Assembly (NCBI GenBank): GCA_009377645.1 | Contig: WHTQ01000002.1 | Location: 60,454 to 124,453 of the forward strand | Direction of reading: 5' to 3' | Source of the DNA: Micromonosporaceae bacterium | GTDB taxonomy: Bacteria; Actinomycetota; Actinomycetes; Mycobacteriales; Micromonosporaceae | DNA: 64,000 bases | Notes under the pieces: generated by a model | What the model was told of the DNA's origin: nothing | The model's database searches: none | The model's input: the letters and a program-made list of their open reading frames with translations, nothing else | Made by a program: the position numbers and the translations under genes | Part shown: piece after piece, positions 1 through 8,268 of the stretch | How the letters are laid out: every line of letters begins with the position of its first letter | Position numbering within the stretch: the first letter of the stretch is position 1

Positions 1-878
1 GTCAGGTCGAAGTCGGTCCGGTTCGCCACGCCCTCCAGCTCGGCGAACTCCGAGCCGCCGAACTGGAACCGGTACTCGATGTCCACTGTGCGCTTCGAGT
101 AGTGGGACCGCTTCTCGTCCGGATGCTCGAAGTAGCGCAGGTTGTCCGGGGACAGGCCGAGGTCCACATACCAGTCCCAGCGCTGCTGCAGCCAGTACTC
201 GTACCACTGATCATCGGTGCCCGGCTTGACGAAGAACTCCATCTCCATCTGCTCGAACTCGCGGGTTCGGAAGATGAAGTTGCCGGGGGTGATCTCGTTC
301 CGGAACACCTTGCCCACCTGGGCGACCCCGAACGGTGGCTTCCGGCGGGCGGAGGCCATCACGTTCAGGAAGTTGAGGAAGATCCCCTGCGCGGTCTCCG
401 GGCGCAGGTAGTGAACGGCCTCGTCGTCCTCGACCGGACCGAGAAAGGTCTTCATGAGACCGTTGAACATCCGCGGCTCGGTGAAGCTGCCGCGGTTGCC
501 GCAGTGCGGGCAGGTCAGCTCGGACAGGCCGGTCGGCGCTCGGCCATGCTTCTCGGCGAACGCCTCCTCCAGCTGGTCGGCCCGGAACCGCTTGTGGCAG
601 GACAGGCACTCGGTTAGCGGGTCAACGAACGCGTCCAGGTGACCGGAGGCAGCCCACACCTCCCGGTTCAGCACCACCGCCGAGTCCAGGCCGACCACGT
701 CGTCCCGCTCCTGGACCATCGACTTCCACCACTGCCGCCGGACGTTTTCCTTGAGTTCGACCCCGAGCGGGCCATAGTCCCAGGCGGACCGGCTGCCCCC
801 ATAGATCTCACTGGACGGGAAGACGAAACCCCGGCGCTTGGCCAGGTTGACGATCGCGTCAATGCGGTCTGCGGCCAC
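1..878 (-). CDS. glyS: Glycyl-tRNA synthetase, N-terminal part (gene runs off the window start)
   Basis: Class II aminoacyl-tRNA synthetase that charges tRNA-Gly; this is the single-chain dimeric (eukaryote-like) type, not the two-subunit GlyQ/GlyS type. The reading frame opens at GTG 878 with a strong GAAGGAG site just upstream. Early residues contain the family signature [18 protein letters not shown], and near the window edge the frame reads [20 protein letters not shown] and then [20 protein letters not shown], both typical of GlyRS. About 292 codons are present, against roughly 460 for the family, so the anticodon-binding C-terminus lies outside the window. The assignment rests on recalled family motifs. 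Confidence 0.95.
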   Translation of the reverse strand, partial: MAADRIDAIVNLAKRRGFVFPSSEIYGGSRSAWDYGPLGVELKENVRRQWWKSMVQERDDVVGLDSAVVLNREVWAASGHLDAFVDPLTECLSCHKRFRADQLEEAFAEKHGRAPTGLSELTCPHCGNRGSFTEPRMFNGLMKTFLGPVEDDEAVHYLRPETAQGIFLNFLNVMASARRKPPFGVAQVGKVFRNEITPGNFIFRTREFEQMEMEFFVKPGTDDQWYEYWLQQRWDWYVDLGLSPDNLRYFEHPDEKRSHYSKRTVDIEYRFQFGGSEFAELEGVANRTDFDL

Positions 879-989
879 GATGGCTCCTTCGTACGGGCAC
901 CGCCGGCTGGCTGCCGGCGCAGTCTTGAGATCAATGGGGGTACGCCCAGCGTACGGTGATGGCGCCGGACGCCGCACCCGGGTTCCCGG

Positions 990-1625
990 CTACCCCGGCT
1001 GCACGGTGCCGCACACCTCGAACCGGCCGGTACGCGAGCTCTGGTCCACCGGGAAGATCAGCCGCGCGCTGGCGCCACCGGCGTAGGTCACGAACACCGG
1101 CACCGTCATCTCGCCGCCACCGGGCTCCAGCCCGCCGTTGCCCGGTTCGATCTGCAGGTCCCCGACCTGGTAGGACTCAATCGCCGGCTCCGCCGAGGCA
1201 CGGCTGGTGAACGCCGGCAACGACTCGGCCCGCCGATCCTGCTCACACCGCTGGTCGTAGGCCTGCTCCCAGTCCTCCTCCGCCACCGCCGCCAAGTAGT
1301 CGGCGACCGCCCGCTGCGCCTGCTCGTTGATCGCCTGCTCGCCGAGGACCAGCAGCCCACCGACCGCCACCACACCGACGCCGCAGCAGACGGCCAGCAC
1401 CGCGCCGGCCAGCCCCAGTCCGAGCCAGGTGCGGGCCCGGCGGCCCTCGATCGGGGCGGCGACGAACGGTGGCTGGACGCCGGGTCCCGGTGGTGGATCG
1501 GGAACCGGAGGCGGCCCAGAGGGCGGGGGCGGCCAAGCGGCCGGCGCAGCGTCAACGGGCCAGGCAGCGTCACCGGCCGCGGCTGCCCTGGCTGGCGGGG
1601 CCGCCCCGAAGTCGCGGTCAGTCAT
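990..1625 (-). CDS. Proline-rich single-pass membrane protein of unknown function
   Basis: A protein of about 211 residues. The first 65 or so residues are rich in proline and alanine (PPPPSGPPPVPDPPPGPG), then comes a hydrophobic segment (about residues 68-95, LGLGLAGAVLAVCCGVGVVA) and an extracytoplasmic domain of about 115 residues with two cysteines (in QRCEQD and EVCGTV). The domain layout resembles actinobacterial DUF4878/NTF2-like membrane proteins, but no family is claimed. ATG 1625 overlaps the end of the upstream ABM gene by 8 nt, which suggests translational coupling. A longer version starting at 1649 would intrude further into the upstream gene and is less likely. Confidence 0.7.
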   Translation of the reverse strand: MTDRDFGAAPPARAAAAGDAAWPVDAAPAAWPPPPSGPPPVPDPPPGPGVQPPFVAAPIEGRRARTWLGLGLAGAVLAVCCGVGVVAVGGLLVLGEQAINEQAQRAVADYLAAVAEEDWEQAYDQRCEQDRRAESLPAFTSRASAEPAIESYQVGDLQIEPGNGGLEPGGGEMTVPVFVTYAGGASARLIFPVDQSSRTGRFEVCGTVQPG

Positions 1626-1962
1626 GCCGGTCCTGCTCGGACCGGTCACTGACGCGGACGCTCACCTCGCCGCCCGGCGGGGCGCTGGCCAGCACCTCGT
1701 ACCCGGATGGTTGGTCGAGCGAACGGGCCAGCAACGGCGTGGCCGTGATCTTGACGTCGAAGGCGCCCAGCGCCCGACGGTACGAACCGACCGAGTCCCA
1801 CCGGGTGACCAGGCACCAGTGCGCCGGGTCGTCGACCGCCCGGACCAGCTCGCCACCCTGGTATCCGGGCCGGGCCGCCAGCGCGGCGAGCGCGGCGTGC
1901 GCCTGCTCGGTGAACTCGGTGGCGCCGTCCGCCGCGACGACGAACCGGTTGAGCGCGAGCAC
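1618..1962 (-). CDS. Antibiotic biosynthesis monooxygenase (ABM) domain protein
   Basis: A 114-residue protein with the dimeric ferredoxin-like ABM fold pattern: an N-terminal strand (LALNRFVVAADG), a helix (FTEQAHAALAALAARPGYQGGELVRA), the strand WCLVTRWDSVGSYRRAL, and a final LASAPPG strand. Such small proteins are heme-degrading or quinol monooxygenases, or have no known substrate; none can be assigned here. GTG 1962 is chosen because GGGGAGG lies a few bases upstream. It forms a two-gene unit with the overlapping downstream membrane protein. Confidence 0.7.
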   Translation of the reverse strand: MLALNRFVVAADGATEFTEQAHAALAALAARPGYQGGELVRAVDDPAHWCLVTRWDSVGSYRRALGAFDVKITATPLLARSLDQPSGYEVLASAPPGGEVSVRVSDRSEQDRHD

Positions 1963-2025
1963 CCGGCCTCCCCTAGGGTGGAGTGAGATGGTCAGAGCAC
2001 ACCCGAGCCTAGCGAAGGTCCGCAG

Positions 2026-2295
2026 GTGACGACGAGCAACAACAACCGGCCGGACTGGCTGGCCCCGCTCACCACCCTCAACCCGACCGTCGTCGTGCTC
2101 GGCACGCTGGCGCTGTTCCTCGGGGTGCTGCTGCTGCCCGACCCGGTCGGGGCAGCGCTGGTGCTGGTCATCGCCGCCGGGCTGGGCTGGTTGCTGAGCC
2201 GGACCTGGCCGGTGCTGGCCCCGAGCGCCCGGGCGATCCGGCTGGTGGTGATCGGGCTGCTGGTCGCGGTGGCCGCGCTCAAGTTCCTGACCTGA
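2026..2295 (+). CDS. Small membrane protein with three hydrophobic segments
   Basis: An 89-residue protein beginning at GTG 2026. After a polar N-terminus (TTSNNNRPDW) it has three hydrophobic stretches, roughly residues 18-38, 40-58 and 68-86, and ends in KFLT. It resembles small integral membrane proteins common in actinobacteria (perhaps DUF6703), but the family assignment is only a guess. It is divergent from the ABM gene and just upstream of the zinc operon. No function is proposed. Confidence 0.65.
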   Translation: MTTSNNNRPDWLAPLTTLNPTVVVLGTLALFLGVLLLPDPVGAALVLVIAAGLGWLLSRTWPVLAPSARAIRLVVIGLLVAVAALKFLT

Positions 2296-2319
2296 CGCCG
2301 TCTCCGACCCATGCGAGTT

Positions 2320-2334
2320 TGGCAATCATTGTCA
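2320..2334. promoter_or_regulatory. Candidate Zur operator upstream of znuA
   Basis: The sequence TGGCAATCATTGTCA is a 7-1-7 palindrome with one mismatch, AT-rich in an otherwise very GC-rich region, and lies 21 bp upstream of the ATG at 2356. Actinobacterial Zur boxes are AT-rich palindromes of this general kind (family knowledge), and a zur-like gene is the last gene of this same operon. Its position argues that znuA starts at 2356, not at the earlier ATG 2311, which would put the operator inside the coding sequence. Confidence 0.7.
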
Positions 2335-2355
2335 TCTGGGTGGAGGCTGGGTGGC

Positions 2356-3312
2356 ATGCTGAGACGACTCGTCGCGCTCGCCGCGACCCCGTTACTGGCG
2401 GTGCCCGCCGCCGCATGTGCCAGCGGCTCGGCCGCCGAAGACCCCGATGCCGTCCAGGTGGTGGCGGCCTTCTACCCACTGGAGTTCCTCGCCGGGCGGG
2501 TCGGGGGCGAGCACGTCTCGGTTACCGGGCTGACCCCGCCCGGGGCGGAGGCCCACGACCTGGAGCTCAGCCCGTCGCAGGTCGCCGAGGTCTCCGAGGC
2601 CGACCTGGTGGTCCACCTGGCCGGGTTCCAACCGGCGGTGGACGACGCGGTCACCGCCTACGCCACCGGGTCCAGCCTCGACGTCGCCACCGTGGTGCCG
2701 GCCCTGGACCACAACGACGAGCAGGCAGAGCAGGCGGAGCCGGACGACCACGCAGACGACCACGGAGACGACGACCACGGGGACGACCACGGCGGCGCGG
2801 ACCCGCACGTGTGGCTGGATCCGGACCGGTTCGCGACGATCGCCGGTGCGGCGGCGGAGCGGCTGGCGGAGCTGGACCCCGACCACGCGGCCGCCTACCG
2901 GGCCAACGCCGACGCGCTCGGCGCGGATCTGGCGACACTGGACGCCGAGCTCGCGGAGGGGCTGGCCAGCTGCGAACGCCGGGAGATCGTGGTAAGCCAC
3001 GCCGCGTTCGGCTACCTCGCCGACCGGTACGACCTGGAACAGATCGCGGTCACCGGGCTGTCCCCGGAGGACGAGCCCACCCCGCAGCAGCTGGCCGGCG
3101 CGATCGACCAGGCGCAGGCGCACGGTGCCACCACCATCTTCTTCGAGGTGCTGGTCAGCCCGGCGGTGGCGGAGGTGATCGCCGACCAGGTGGGAGCCAC
3201 GACCGCGGTGCTCGATCCGATCGAGGGACTCGCCCCGGGCGCCGACGACGACTACCTTTCTCTCATGCGCAGCAACCTCACCGCCCTCCGGGAGGCGCTG
3301 GGATGCCGGTGA
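2356..3312 (+). CDS. znuA: Zinc ABC transporter substrate-binding lipoprotein (ZnuA/cluster A-I)
   Basis: Extracytoplasmic metal-binding lipoprotein of 318 residues feeding the ABC importer encoded next to it. The N-terminus is a lipoprotein signal with cysteine at residue 21 (LLAVPAAAC). The conserved FYPLEFLAGRVGGEHV and GAEAHDLELSP stretches are present, and a His/Asp-rich loop (about residues 129-146, DDHADDHGDDDHGDDHGGA) precedes DPHVWLDP. That loop is the mark of zinc- rather than manganese-binding members. GGAGG sits 9 nt before ATG 2356. It overlaps znuC by 10 nt, and a Zur-box-like palindrome lies just upstream, so repression by zinc is expected. Confidence 0.92.
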   Translation: MLRRLVALAATPLLAVPAAACASGSAAEDPDAVQVVAAFYPLEFLAGRVGGEHVSVTGLTPPGAEAHDLELSPSQVAEVSEADLVVHLAGFQPAVDDAVTAYATGSSLDVATVVPALDHNDEQAEQAEPDDHADDHGDDDHGDDHGGADPHVWLDPDRFATIAGAAAERLAELDPDHAAAYRANADALGADLATLDAELAEGLASCERREIVVSHAAFGYLADRYDLEQIAVTGLSPEDEPTPQQLAGAIDQAQAHGATTIFFEVLVSPAVAEVIADQVGATTAVLDPIEGLAPGADDDYLSLMRSNLTALREALGCR

Positions 3313-4064
3313 GCCCGCCGGTGCTGGCGGTGCGGGCGCTGTCGGCCGGCTACCCCGACCGCCCGGTGCTGCGGGACGTGTCGCTGGCCGTCGCGCCCGG
3401 CGAGGTGCTGGCGATCCTCGGCGCGAACGGCTCCGGAAAGTCCACACTGGTCCGGGCGGCGCTCGGGCTGCTGCCGGTGACCACCGGCACGATCAGCCTG
3501 TTCGGCACCGCGCTGCCCCGGTTCCGGCAACGGCACCGGATCGGGTACGTGCCGCAGCGGGTCGGCGCCGGCAGCGGCGTACCCGCCACCGTGGCCGAGG
3601 TGGTCAGCTCCGGGCGGCTGGCCCGCCGCCGGCTGCGCTGGCTGCCGCGGGCCACCGACCGGGCCGCGGTCGCCCGGGCGATCGCCGCGGTCGGGCTCGC
3701 CGACCGCCGCCGGGACCTGGTCGGCACCCTCTCCGGCGGCCAGCAGCAGCGCACGCTGATCGCCCGGGCGCTGGCCTCCGAGCCCGACCTGCTGGTCCTG
3801 GACGAGCCGACCACCGGAGTGGACGCGGCCAGCCAGCTCGCGTTCGCCGCCACCATCCGGGGGTTCGTGGCCGGCGGGGGCGCGGTCGTGCTGGTGGCTC
3901 ACGAGCTGGGACCGCTGGCCGAGCTGGTGAGCCGGTCGGTGGTGCTCGACCACGGCCGGGTGGTGCCGCCCGGCCCGGGCCGGACCGGGGACCGGGCGCC
4001 CGACCACGTCCATCCGCACGCTCCGGCCGAGCCGCCGGGGATCTGGCGGGGGAACCACCGGTGA
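3303..4064 (+). CDS. znuC: Zinc ABC transporter ATP-binding protein
   Basis: A 253-residue ABC ATPase with Walker A GANGSGKST (residues 40-48), signature LSGGQQQR (143-150), Walker B LLVLDEPT (163-170) and a switch histidine in VLVAHE. The C-terminus carries a histidine-containing tail (DHVHPHAP), seen in several zinc-importer ATPases. ATG 3303 lies inside the end of znuA (10-nt overlap), and the stop overlaps the GTG of the permease gene, so the three are very likely co-translated. It powers zinc import at the inner face of the membrane. Confidence 0.92.
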   Translation: MPVSPPVLAVRALSAGYPDRPVLRDVSLAVAPGEVLAILGANGSGKSTLVRAALGLLPVTTGTISLFGTALPRFRQRHRIGYVPQRVGAGSGVPATVAEVVSSGRLARRRLRWLPRATDRAAVARAIAAVGLADRRRDLVGTLSGGQQQRTLIARALASEPDLLVLDEPTTGVDAASQLAFAATIRGFVAGGGAVVLVAHELGPLAELVSRSVVLDHGRVVPPGPGRTGDRAPDHVHPHAPAEPPGIWRGNHR

Positions 4065-4942
4065 CGATCGAGATCCTCACCAGCCCGTTCATGCGGTACG
4101 CGCTGCTGGCGGCGGTCATCACCGGAGTGAGCGCGCCGGCGCTCGGCACCTACCTGGTGCAGCGGCGGCTGGCCCTGATCGGCGACGGGATCGGGCACGT
4201 GGCCCTGACCGGCGTGGCGGTCGGCCTGCTGACCGCCACCTCCCCGGTGCTGACCGCGATGCTGGCGGCGGTGGCCGGAGCGATCGTGATCGAGCTGGTC
4301 CGGGAGCGGGGCCGGACCTCCGGCGATGTGGCGCTGGCGGTCCTGTTCTACGGCGGCATCGCCGGTGGGGTGTTCCTGGTCAACCTGTCCGCCAGCCACA
4401 CCAACACGAACCTGATGACCTACCTGTTCGGGTCGCCGCTGACCACCACCCGGGAGGACCTGGTGGTGCTGGCGCTGCTCGGCGCCGCCGTGCTGGCGGT
4501 CGCGCTGGGGCTGCGGCCATGGCTGTTCGCGGTCTGCCACGACGAGGAGTACGCGCGGGTCAGCGGGCTGCCGGTCCGCCTGCTCAACCTGCTGCTGGCG
4601 GTCACCACCGCGCTGACCGTCACGGTGGCGATGCGGGCGGTCGGGCTGCTGCTGGTCAGTGCCCTGATGGTGGTGCCGGTGGCGACCGCCCAGCTGCTGG
4701 CCGGCGGGTTCCGGGCGACCCAGTGGCTGGCGATGGCGATCGGGGTGCTCGCGGCCGGGGCCGGGATCGGGTTCGCCGGCGTGTACGACACCGCCCCCGG
4801 TGCGACGATCGTCCTGCTCGCGATCGGCGGGTTCGCGGTCACCACCGTGGTCGTGGCGGGGTGGCGGCGGGTGCGCCGGGTCCGGCCGGACGCCCGGGAC
4901 GGGCCGGCGGTCGAGCCACCCGAGGTGGTGCTTACCCGCTAA
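4061..4942 (+). CDS. znuB: Zinc ABC transporter permease (ABC-3 family)
   Basis: A 293-residue integral membrane protein of the ABC-3 permease family. It begins MTIEILTSPFMRYALLAAVI and has the conserved cytoplasmic segments LVQRRLALIGDGIGHVALTG and HDEEYARVSGLPVRLLN. Multiple hydrophobic segments extend to about residue 265, then comes a basic tail. The GTGA overlap with znuC (4 nt) shows tight coupling. With znuA and znuC it forms a complete ZnuABC-type importer; manganese is a less likely substrate given the His-rich loop in the binding protein. Confidence 0.92.
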   Translation: MTIEILTSPFMRYALLAAVITGVSAPALGTYLVQRRLALIGDGIGHVALTGVAVGLLTATSPVLTAMLAAVAGAIVIELVRERGRTSGDVALAVLFYGGIAGGVFLVNLSASHTNTNLMTYLFGSPLTTTREDLVVLALLGAAVLAVALGLRPWLFAVCHDEEYARVSGLPVRLLNLLLAVTTALTVTVAMRAVGLLLVSALMVVPVATAQLLAGGFRATQWLAMAIGVLAAGAGIGFAGVYDTAPGATIVLLAIGGFAVTTVVVAGWRRVRRVRPDARDGPAVEPPEVVLTR

Positions 4943-4946
4943 CGGC

Positions 4947-4952
4947 TACGGT
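4947..4952 (+). promoter_or_regulatory. Candidate -10 box for leaderless ArsR-type gene
   Basis: TACGGT lies exactly 6 nt upstream of GTG 4959, the TANNNT-N6-start arrangement of leaderless actinobacterial promoters. It supports the GTG 4959 start, where GGAGG is too close (1 nt) to act as a ribosome-binding site, and suggests that the two regulators also have their own promoter. Confidence 0.5.
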
Positions 4953-4958
4953 GGAGGC

Positions 4959-5303
4959 GTGGGCGGGCAACTGGCGTACCGGACGTACGAGGCGGCCGGT
5001 GACCTGCTGCGGGCGCTCGCCTCGCCGATCCGGGTGGCGATCGTGACCGAGCTGGCCACCGGCCAGCGCTGCGTGCACGAGCTGGTCGACTCGCTCGGGG
5101 TGGCGCAGCCGCTGGTCAGCCAGCACCTGCGGGTGCTGCGCGGCGCCGGGGTGGTGCGCGGCGCCCGGCGGGGTCGCGAGATCGCCTACTCGCTGGTCGA
5201 CGAGCACGTCGCCCACATCGTCGCGGACGCGGTCAGCCACGCCCGCGAACCCCGGGCCGTCGAACTCCGGACCGTCGAGCCGGCGGAGGTGACCACGCCG
5301 TGA
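4959..5303 (+). CDS. ArsR-family winged-helix metalloregulator
   Basis: A 114-residue DNA-binding protein with the ArsR/SmtB pattern: AGDLLRALASPIRVAIVTEL, then HELVDSLGVAQPLVSQHLRV (recognition helix) and the wing RGAGVVRGARRGREIAYSL. No CxC alpha-3 metal site is visible, but the C-terminal helix carries D/H residues (VDEHVAHIVADAVSHARE) like the alpha-5 site of zinc sensors such as SmtB/CzrA. Regulation by zinc is therefore inferred. It overlaps the following zur-like gene by 4 nt (GTGA). Similar arsR-fur pairs occur beside zinc genes in mycobacteria (family knowledge). Confidence 0.82.
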   Translation: MGGQLAYRTYEAAGDLLRALASPIRVAIVTELATGQRCVHELVDSLGVAQPLVSQHLRVLRGAGVVRGARRGREIAYSLVDEHVAHIVADAVSHAREPRAVELRTVEPAEVTTP

Positions 5304-5701
5304 CTGCACCAGAGAGCACGATCGTGCGGAACACCCGGCAGCGAGCCGCGGTCAGCGCACTGCTGAACGAGACGGAGGGCTTCCACTCCGCCCAGGAGCT
5401 GCACGCCATGCTGCGGGAGCGGGGTGAGCGGGTCGGGCTGACGACCGTTTACCGCACCCTGCAGGGCCTGGCCGACTCCGGCGAGGTGGACGTGATGCGC
5501 CCGCCCGGTGGCGAGCACCTGTACCGGCGGTGCAGCCAGGGACACCACCATCACCTGGTGTGCCGTTCCTGCGGCCGGACGGTCGAGGTGGAGGGTCCGG
5601 CGGTGGAGAGCTGGGCCAGCCGGGTGGCGGCCGCGCACGGGTTCGTGGACATCAGCCACACCCTGGAGATCTTCGGCAGTTGCCCGGACTGCGCCGGCTG
5701 A
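5300..5701 (+). CDS. zur: Fur-family zinc uptake regulator (Zur)
   Basis: A 133-residue Fur-family repressor. The winged helix includes TRQRAAVSALLNE and GLTTVYRTLQGLADSGEVD. The metal-binding half carries HHHHLVCRSCG (His82-85, Cys88, Cys91), H113 and H120, and a second pair CPDC (Cys128, Cys131), giving the structural zinc C4 site and a His-rich regulatory site. The position at the end of a znuABC operon with a Zur-like operator at its head makes zinc-dependent autoregulation the likely role. Being a different Fur paralogue is less likely. Confidence 0.88.
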   Translation: MTAPESTIVRNTRQRAAVSALLNETEGFHSAQELHAMLRERGERVGLTTVYRTLQGLADSGEVDVMRPPGGEHLYRRCSQGHHHHLVCRSCGRTVEVEGPAVESWASRVAAAHGFVDISHTLEIFGSCPDCAG

Positions 5702-5731
5702 CCGGTCGGGTCCGGTCGTTTCCAATAGGGG

Positions 5732-6247
5732 CTACTCGCCGGTGAGCCCGTCCGCGATCTCCCGGACCACGTCCAGCTGGCCGGCGTGGCGCGCGTACTC
5801 CTGCAGTACGTGCAACAGGGTCCACCCCAACGTCGGGCGGTCGTCGCCGGCTGCCCACCGGGCACCCGCCGCGGCCCGGTCCGCCAGCGCGGCGCCGGCC
5901 ACGATCGCACGGGTGCGGCGGCCGCCGTCGTGTAGCGCGGCCACCAGGTCGGCGACGGTCGCGGCCGCGCCAACCTGGAACCGGCCCTCGCTGTCCCGGT
6001 CGCCGTGCGGCTCTGGCACCTGCTCGCCCGTGAATCCCCAGCGCAGCCACCGCCGCTCCATGAAGACCAGGTGCTGGAGCAGCTCCAGCGGCGTCCACCC
6101 GGACGGCAGCCGGCTGGAGCGCAGCTCCGCATCGGGGAGGCCGTCCAACTTCCGGACGATCACCGACCGGTAGTAGTCGAGGTAGCTGAGCAGCAGCTCG
6201 TTCGGGTCGGACAGGTGCCATTCCGGCTCCGGGATAGGGTGGCTCAC
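5732..6247 (-). CDS. DinB/DUF664 family protein (probable mycothiol-dependent transferase)
   Basis: A 171-residue helical-bundle protein. Characteristic pieces are LLSYLDYYRSVIVRKLDGL, LPSGWTPLELLQHLVFMERR (metal-binding His region) and LLHVLQEYARHAGQLDVVRE with the second His pair. DUF664/DinB proteins of actinobacteria are metal-dependent and often act as mycothiol S-transferases (family knowledge); the substrate cannot be read from sequence. The GTG 6247 start removes a low-complexity upstream extension that would overlap fadE. It sits 16 nt after the acyl-CoA dehydrogenase stop, so they may be co-transcribed. Confidence 0.78.
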   Translation of the reverse strand: MSHPIPEPEWHLSDPNELLLSYLDYYRSVIVRKLDGLPDAELRSSRLPSGWTPLELLQHLVFMERRWLRWGFTGEQVPEPHGDRDSEGRFQVGAAATVADLVAALHDGGRRTRAIVAGAALADRAAAGARWAAGDDRPTLGWTLLHVLQEYARHAGQLDVVREIADGLTGE

Positions 6248-6263
6248 TGGTACCGCCGGGCGG

Positions 6264-8225
6264 TTACTCGCGCGGGATCCGGCGGCGCACGTCCGGGACC
6301 GTGGCCGGGCCGGGGTCCCAGCCCGCCACCCAGGCACCGTCGCCGGCCGGCGGCAGGATCCCCGCCTCGAGGAACTCGAACCGGCCCTCGGAGACCTTGC
6401 GCGCCAGCTTGACATCACCCGCGTCGGTGTTGCGCCACAGTGCCCGGAACCGCTCCTCGGTGCGCAGCCGCGCCTGCCGGCAGAACCGGTCGGCCAGCTC
6501 GACCCCTTCGGGCCGGCTCTCCCGCTCGGTCTTGGCCCGCACGCAGGTCGCGGTCACCGCGTACAGCTCGGCACCGATCTCCACCAGCCGGGCCAGGAAC
6601 GCCTGCTTGCGCTCCAGCCGCCCCTGCCAGCGGGTCATCCCCCGGAAGGTGGCGCGGGCGAGCTTGCGGCTGCGCCGCTCCGCCCACCGCAGATGGGTGG
6701 CGAGCGGGCCGAACTCGCCGTAGCCGCCGGGGAGCTGGCCGCGACCGACCAGCAAGGTCGGCAGCCACCGGGCGTAGAAACCGGCCGCCCGCAGGCCAGC
6801 CTTGGCCTTCCGGCCGAACCCGGCGTCCGGGTCGATGATGTCGCCGGCCACCGACAGGTGGACGTCCACCGCCTCCCGCGCGATCAACAGATGCATGATC
6901 TCGGTGGAGCCCTCAAAGATCCGGTTGATCCGCAGGTCCCGCAGCATCTGCTCGGCCTCGATCGGGCGCTCCCCGCGGGCGGCGAGCGACTCGGCGCTCT
7001 CGTACCCGCGACCACCGCGAATCTGGATCAGCTCGTCCGCGACCTGCCAGGCCAGCTCCGAGGCGTGCAGCTTGACCAGCGCCGCCTCGATCCGGATGTC
7101 GTTGCGGTCGTCGTCGGCGAGCAGGCAGCTGAGGTCCAGCATCGACTCCAGGCCGTACGTGGTGGCGGCGATGAACGAGATCTTCTTGGCGATCGCCTCG
7201 TGCTGGCCGACCGGCCGGCCCCACTGCACCCGCTGGTTGCCCCACTCCCGGGCCACCGCCAGGCACCACTTCGACGCGCCGACGCAGGACGCCGGCAGCG
7301 ACAGCCGGCCGGTGTTGAGCGTGGTGAGGGCGATCTTCAGGCCCTGGCCCTCGGCGCCGATCAGGTTCTCGCGGGGCACGAACACGTCGTGGAACCGGGT
7401 CACGCTGTTCTCCAGGCCCCGCAGCCCGAGGAAGGCGTTGCGCCGCTCGACGGTCACCCCTGGCGCGTCGCCCTCGACCACGAACGCGGTGATCCCACCC
7501 CGGTGCCCTTCCGAGCGCGGCACCTGTGCCATCACCACCAGCAGAGTGGCGACCGTACCGTTGGTGGCCCACAGCTTGACACCGTTGAGCCGGTAGCCGG
7601 AGCCGTCCGGCAGCGGCTCGGCGATGGTGCTCAGCCGGGCCGGGTCCGAGCCCACATCCGGCTCGGTGAGCAGGAACGCCGACACCTCGCCGCCGGCCAG
7701 CCGAGGCAGGAACGCCTGCTTCTGGTCGTCGGTGCCGAACAGCTTCAGCGGCTGCGGGACGCCGATCGACTGGTGGGCGCTCAGCAGCGCACCGACGGAC
7801 GGGTTCGCCGATCCGACCAGGGCCAGCGCCCGGCAGTAGTGCAGGTTGCTCAGCTCCAGCCCGCCGTACTTCTCGTCGATCTTCATGCCGAACGCGCCGA
7901 GCTCGGCCAGCCCACGGAACACCTCGTCCGGGATGAAGGCATCCCGTTCGATCTGCCGGCCGTCGACGTGGGCGCTGGCGTAGTCGCGCAGCTTGGTCAG
8001 GAACGGCTCGGCCCGGGCCGCCGCCACCGGGTCCGGGGTGGGCCAGGGGTGCACCAGATCGAGCTTGAGCCGGCCGCCGAACAGGCCCTTGCCGAAGCTG
8101 GGCTTGCGCCACGCGGTCTCCCGGGCCGCCTCGGCGACCTGCCGGGCCTGCTTCTCCGTGACCTGGGTGGGCGCGGCGTCGGCCCGCGGAACCTCGGTCT
8201 GCGATGTGTTCTGCGTGGTGGTCAC
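6264..8225 (-). CDS. Acyl-CoA dehydrogenase family protein (long form)
   Basis: A 653-residue FAD-dependent dehydrogenase, longer than the usual 380-400 because of an N-terminal extension and a C-terminal helical domain of about 200 residues, as in VLCAD/ACAD9-like enzymes. Visible motifs are FLLTEPDVGSDPARLST (FAD/substrate loop), GVKLWATNGTVA, and the catalytic-domain end IRGGRGYESAESLAARGER with MLRDLRINRIFEGSTEIMHL. It likely catalyses the first step of fatty acid beta-oxidation. Start GTG 8225 has GAAGGGG upstream. A palindrome 45 bp before the start may be a TetR-type operator. Confidence 0.9.
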   Translation of the reverse strand: MTTTQNTSQTEVPRADAAPTQVTEKQARQVAEAARETAWRKPSFGKGLFGGRLKLDLVHPWPTPDPVAAARAEPFLTKLRDYASAHVDGRQIERDAFIPDEVFRGLAELGAFGMKIDEKYGGLELSNLHYCRALALVGSANPSVGALLSAHQSIGVPQPLKLFGTDDQKQAFLPRLAGGEVSAFLLTEPDVGSDPARLSTIAEPLPDGSGYRLNGVKLWATNGTVATLLVVMAQVPRSEGHRGGITAFVVEGDAPGVTVERRNAFLGLRGLENSVTRFHDVFVPRENLIGAEGQGLKIALTTLNTGRLSLPASCVGASKWCLAVAREWGNQRVQWGRPVGQHEAIAKKISFIAATTYGLESMLDLSCLLADDDRNDIRIEAALVKLHASELAWQVADELIQIRGGRGYESAESLAARGERPIEAEQMLRDLRINRIFEGSTEIMHLLIAREAVDVHLSVAGDIIDPDAGFGRKAKAGLRAAGFYARWLPTLLVGRGQLPGGYGEFGPLATHLRWAERRSRKLARATFRGMTRWQGRLERKQAFLARLVEIGAELYAVTATCVRAKTERESRPEGVELADRFCRQARLRTEERFRALWRNTDAGDVKLARKVSEGRFEFLEAGILPPAGDGAWVAGWDPGPATVPDVRRRIPRE

Positions 8226-8268
8226 GGTGGCAAACCCCTTCGTCGGTCCGCTGCTCTCGCATCACATG

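Noticed and set aside
2311..2355. Earlier ATG start for znuA at 2311
   Set aside because: It would put the Zur-like palindrome inside the coding sequence and spoil the lipoprotein signal; ATG 2356 has GGAGG and a clean signal.
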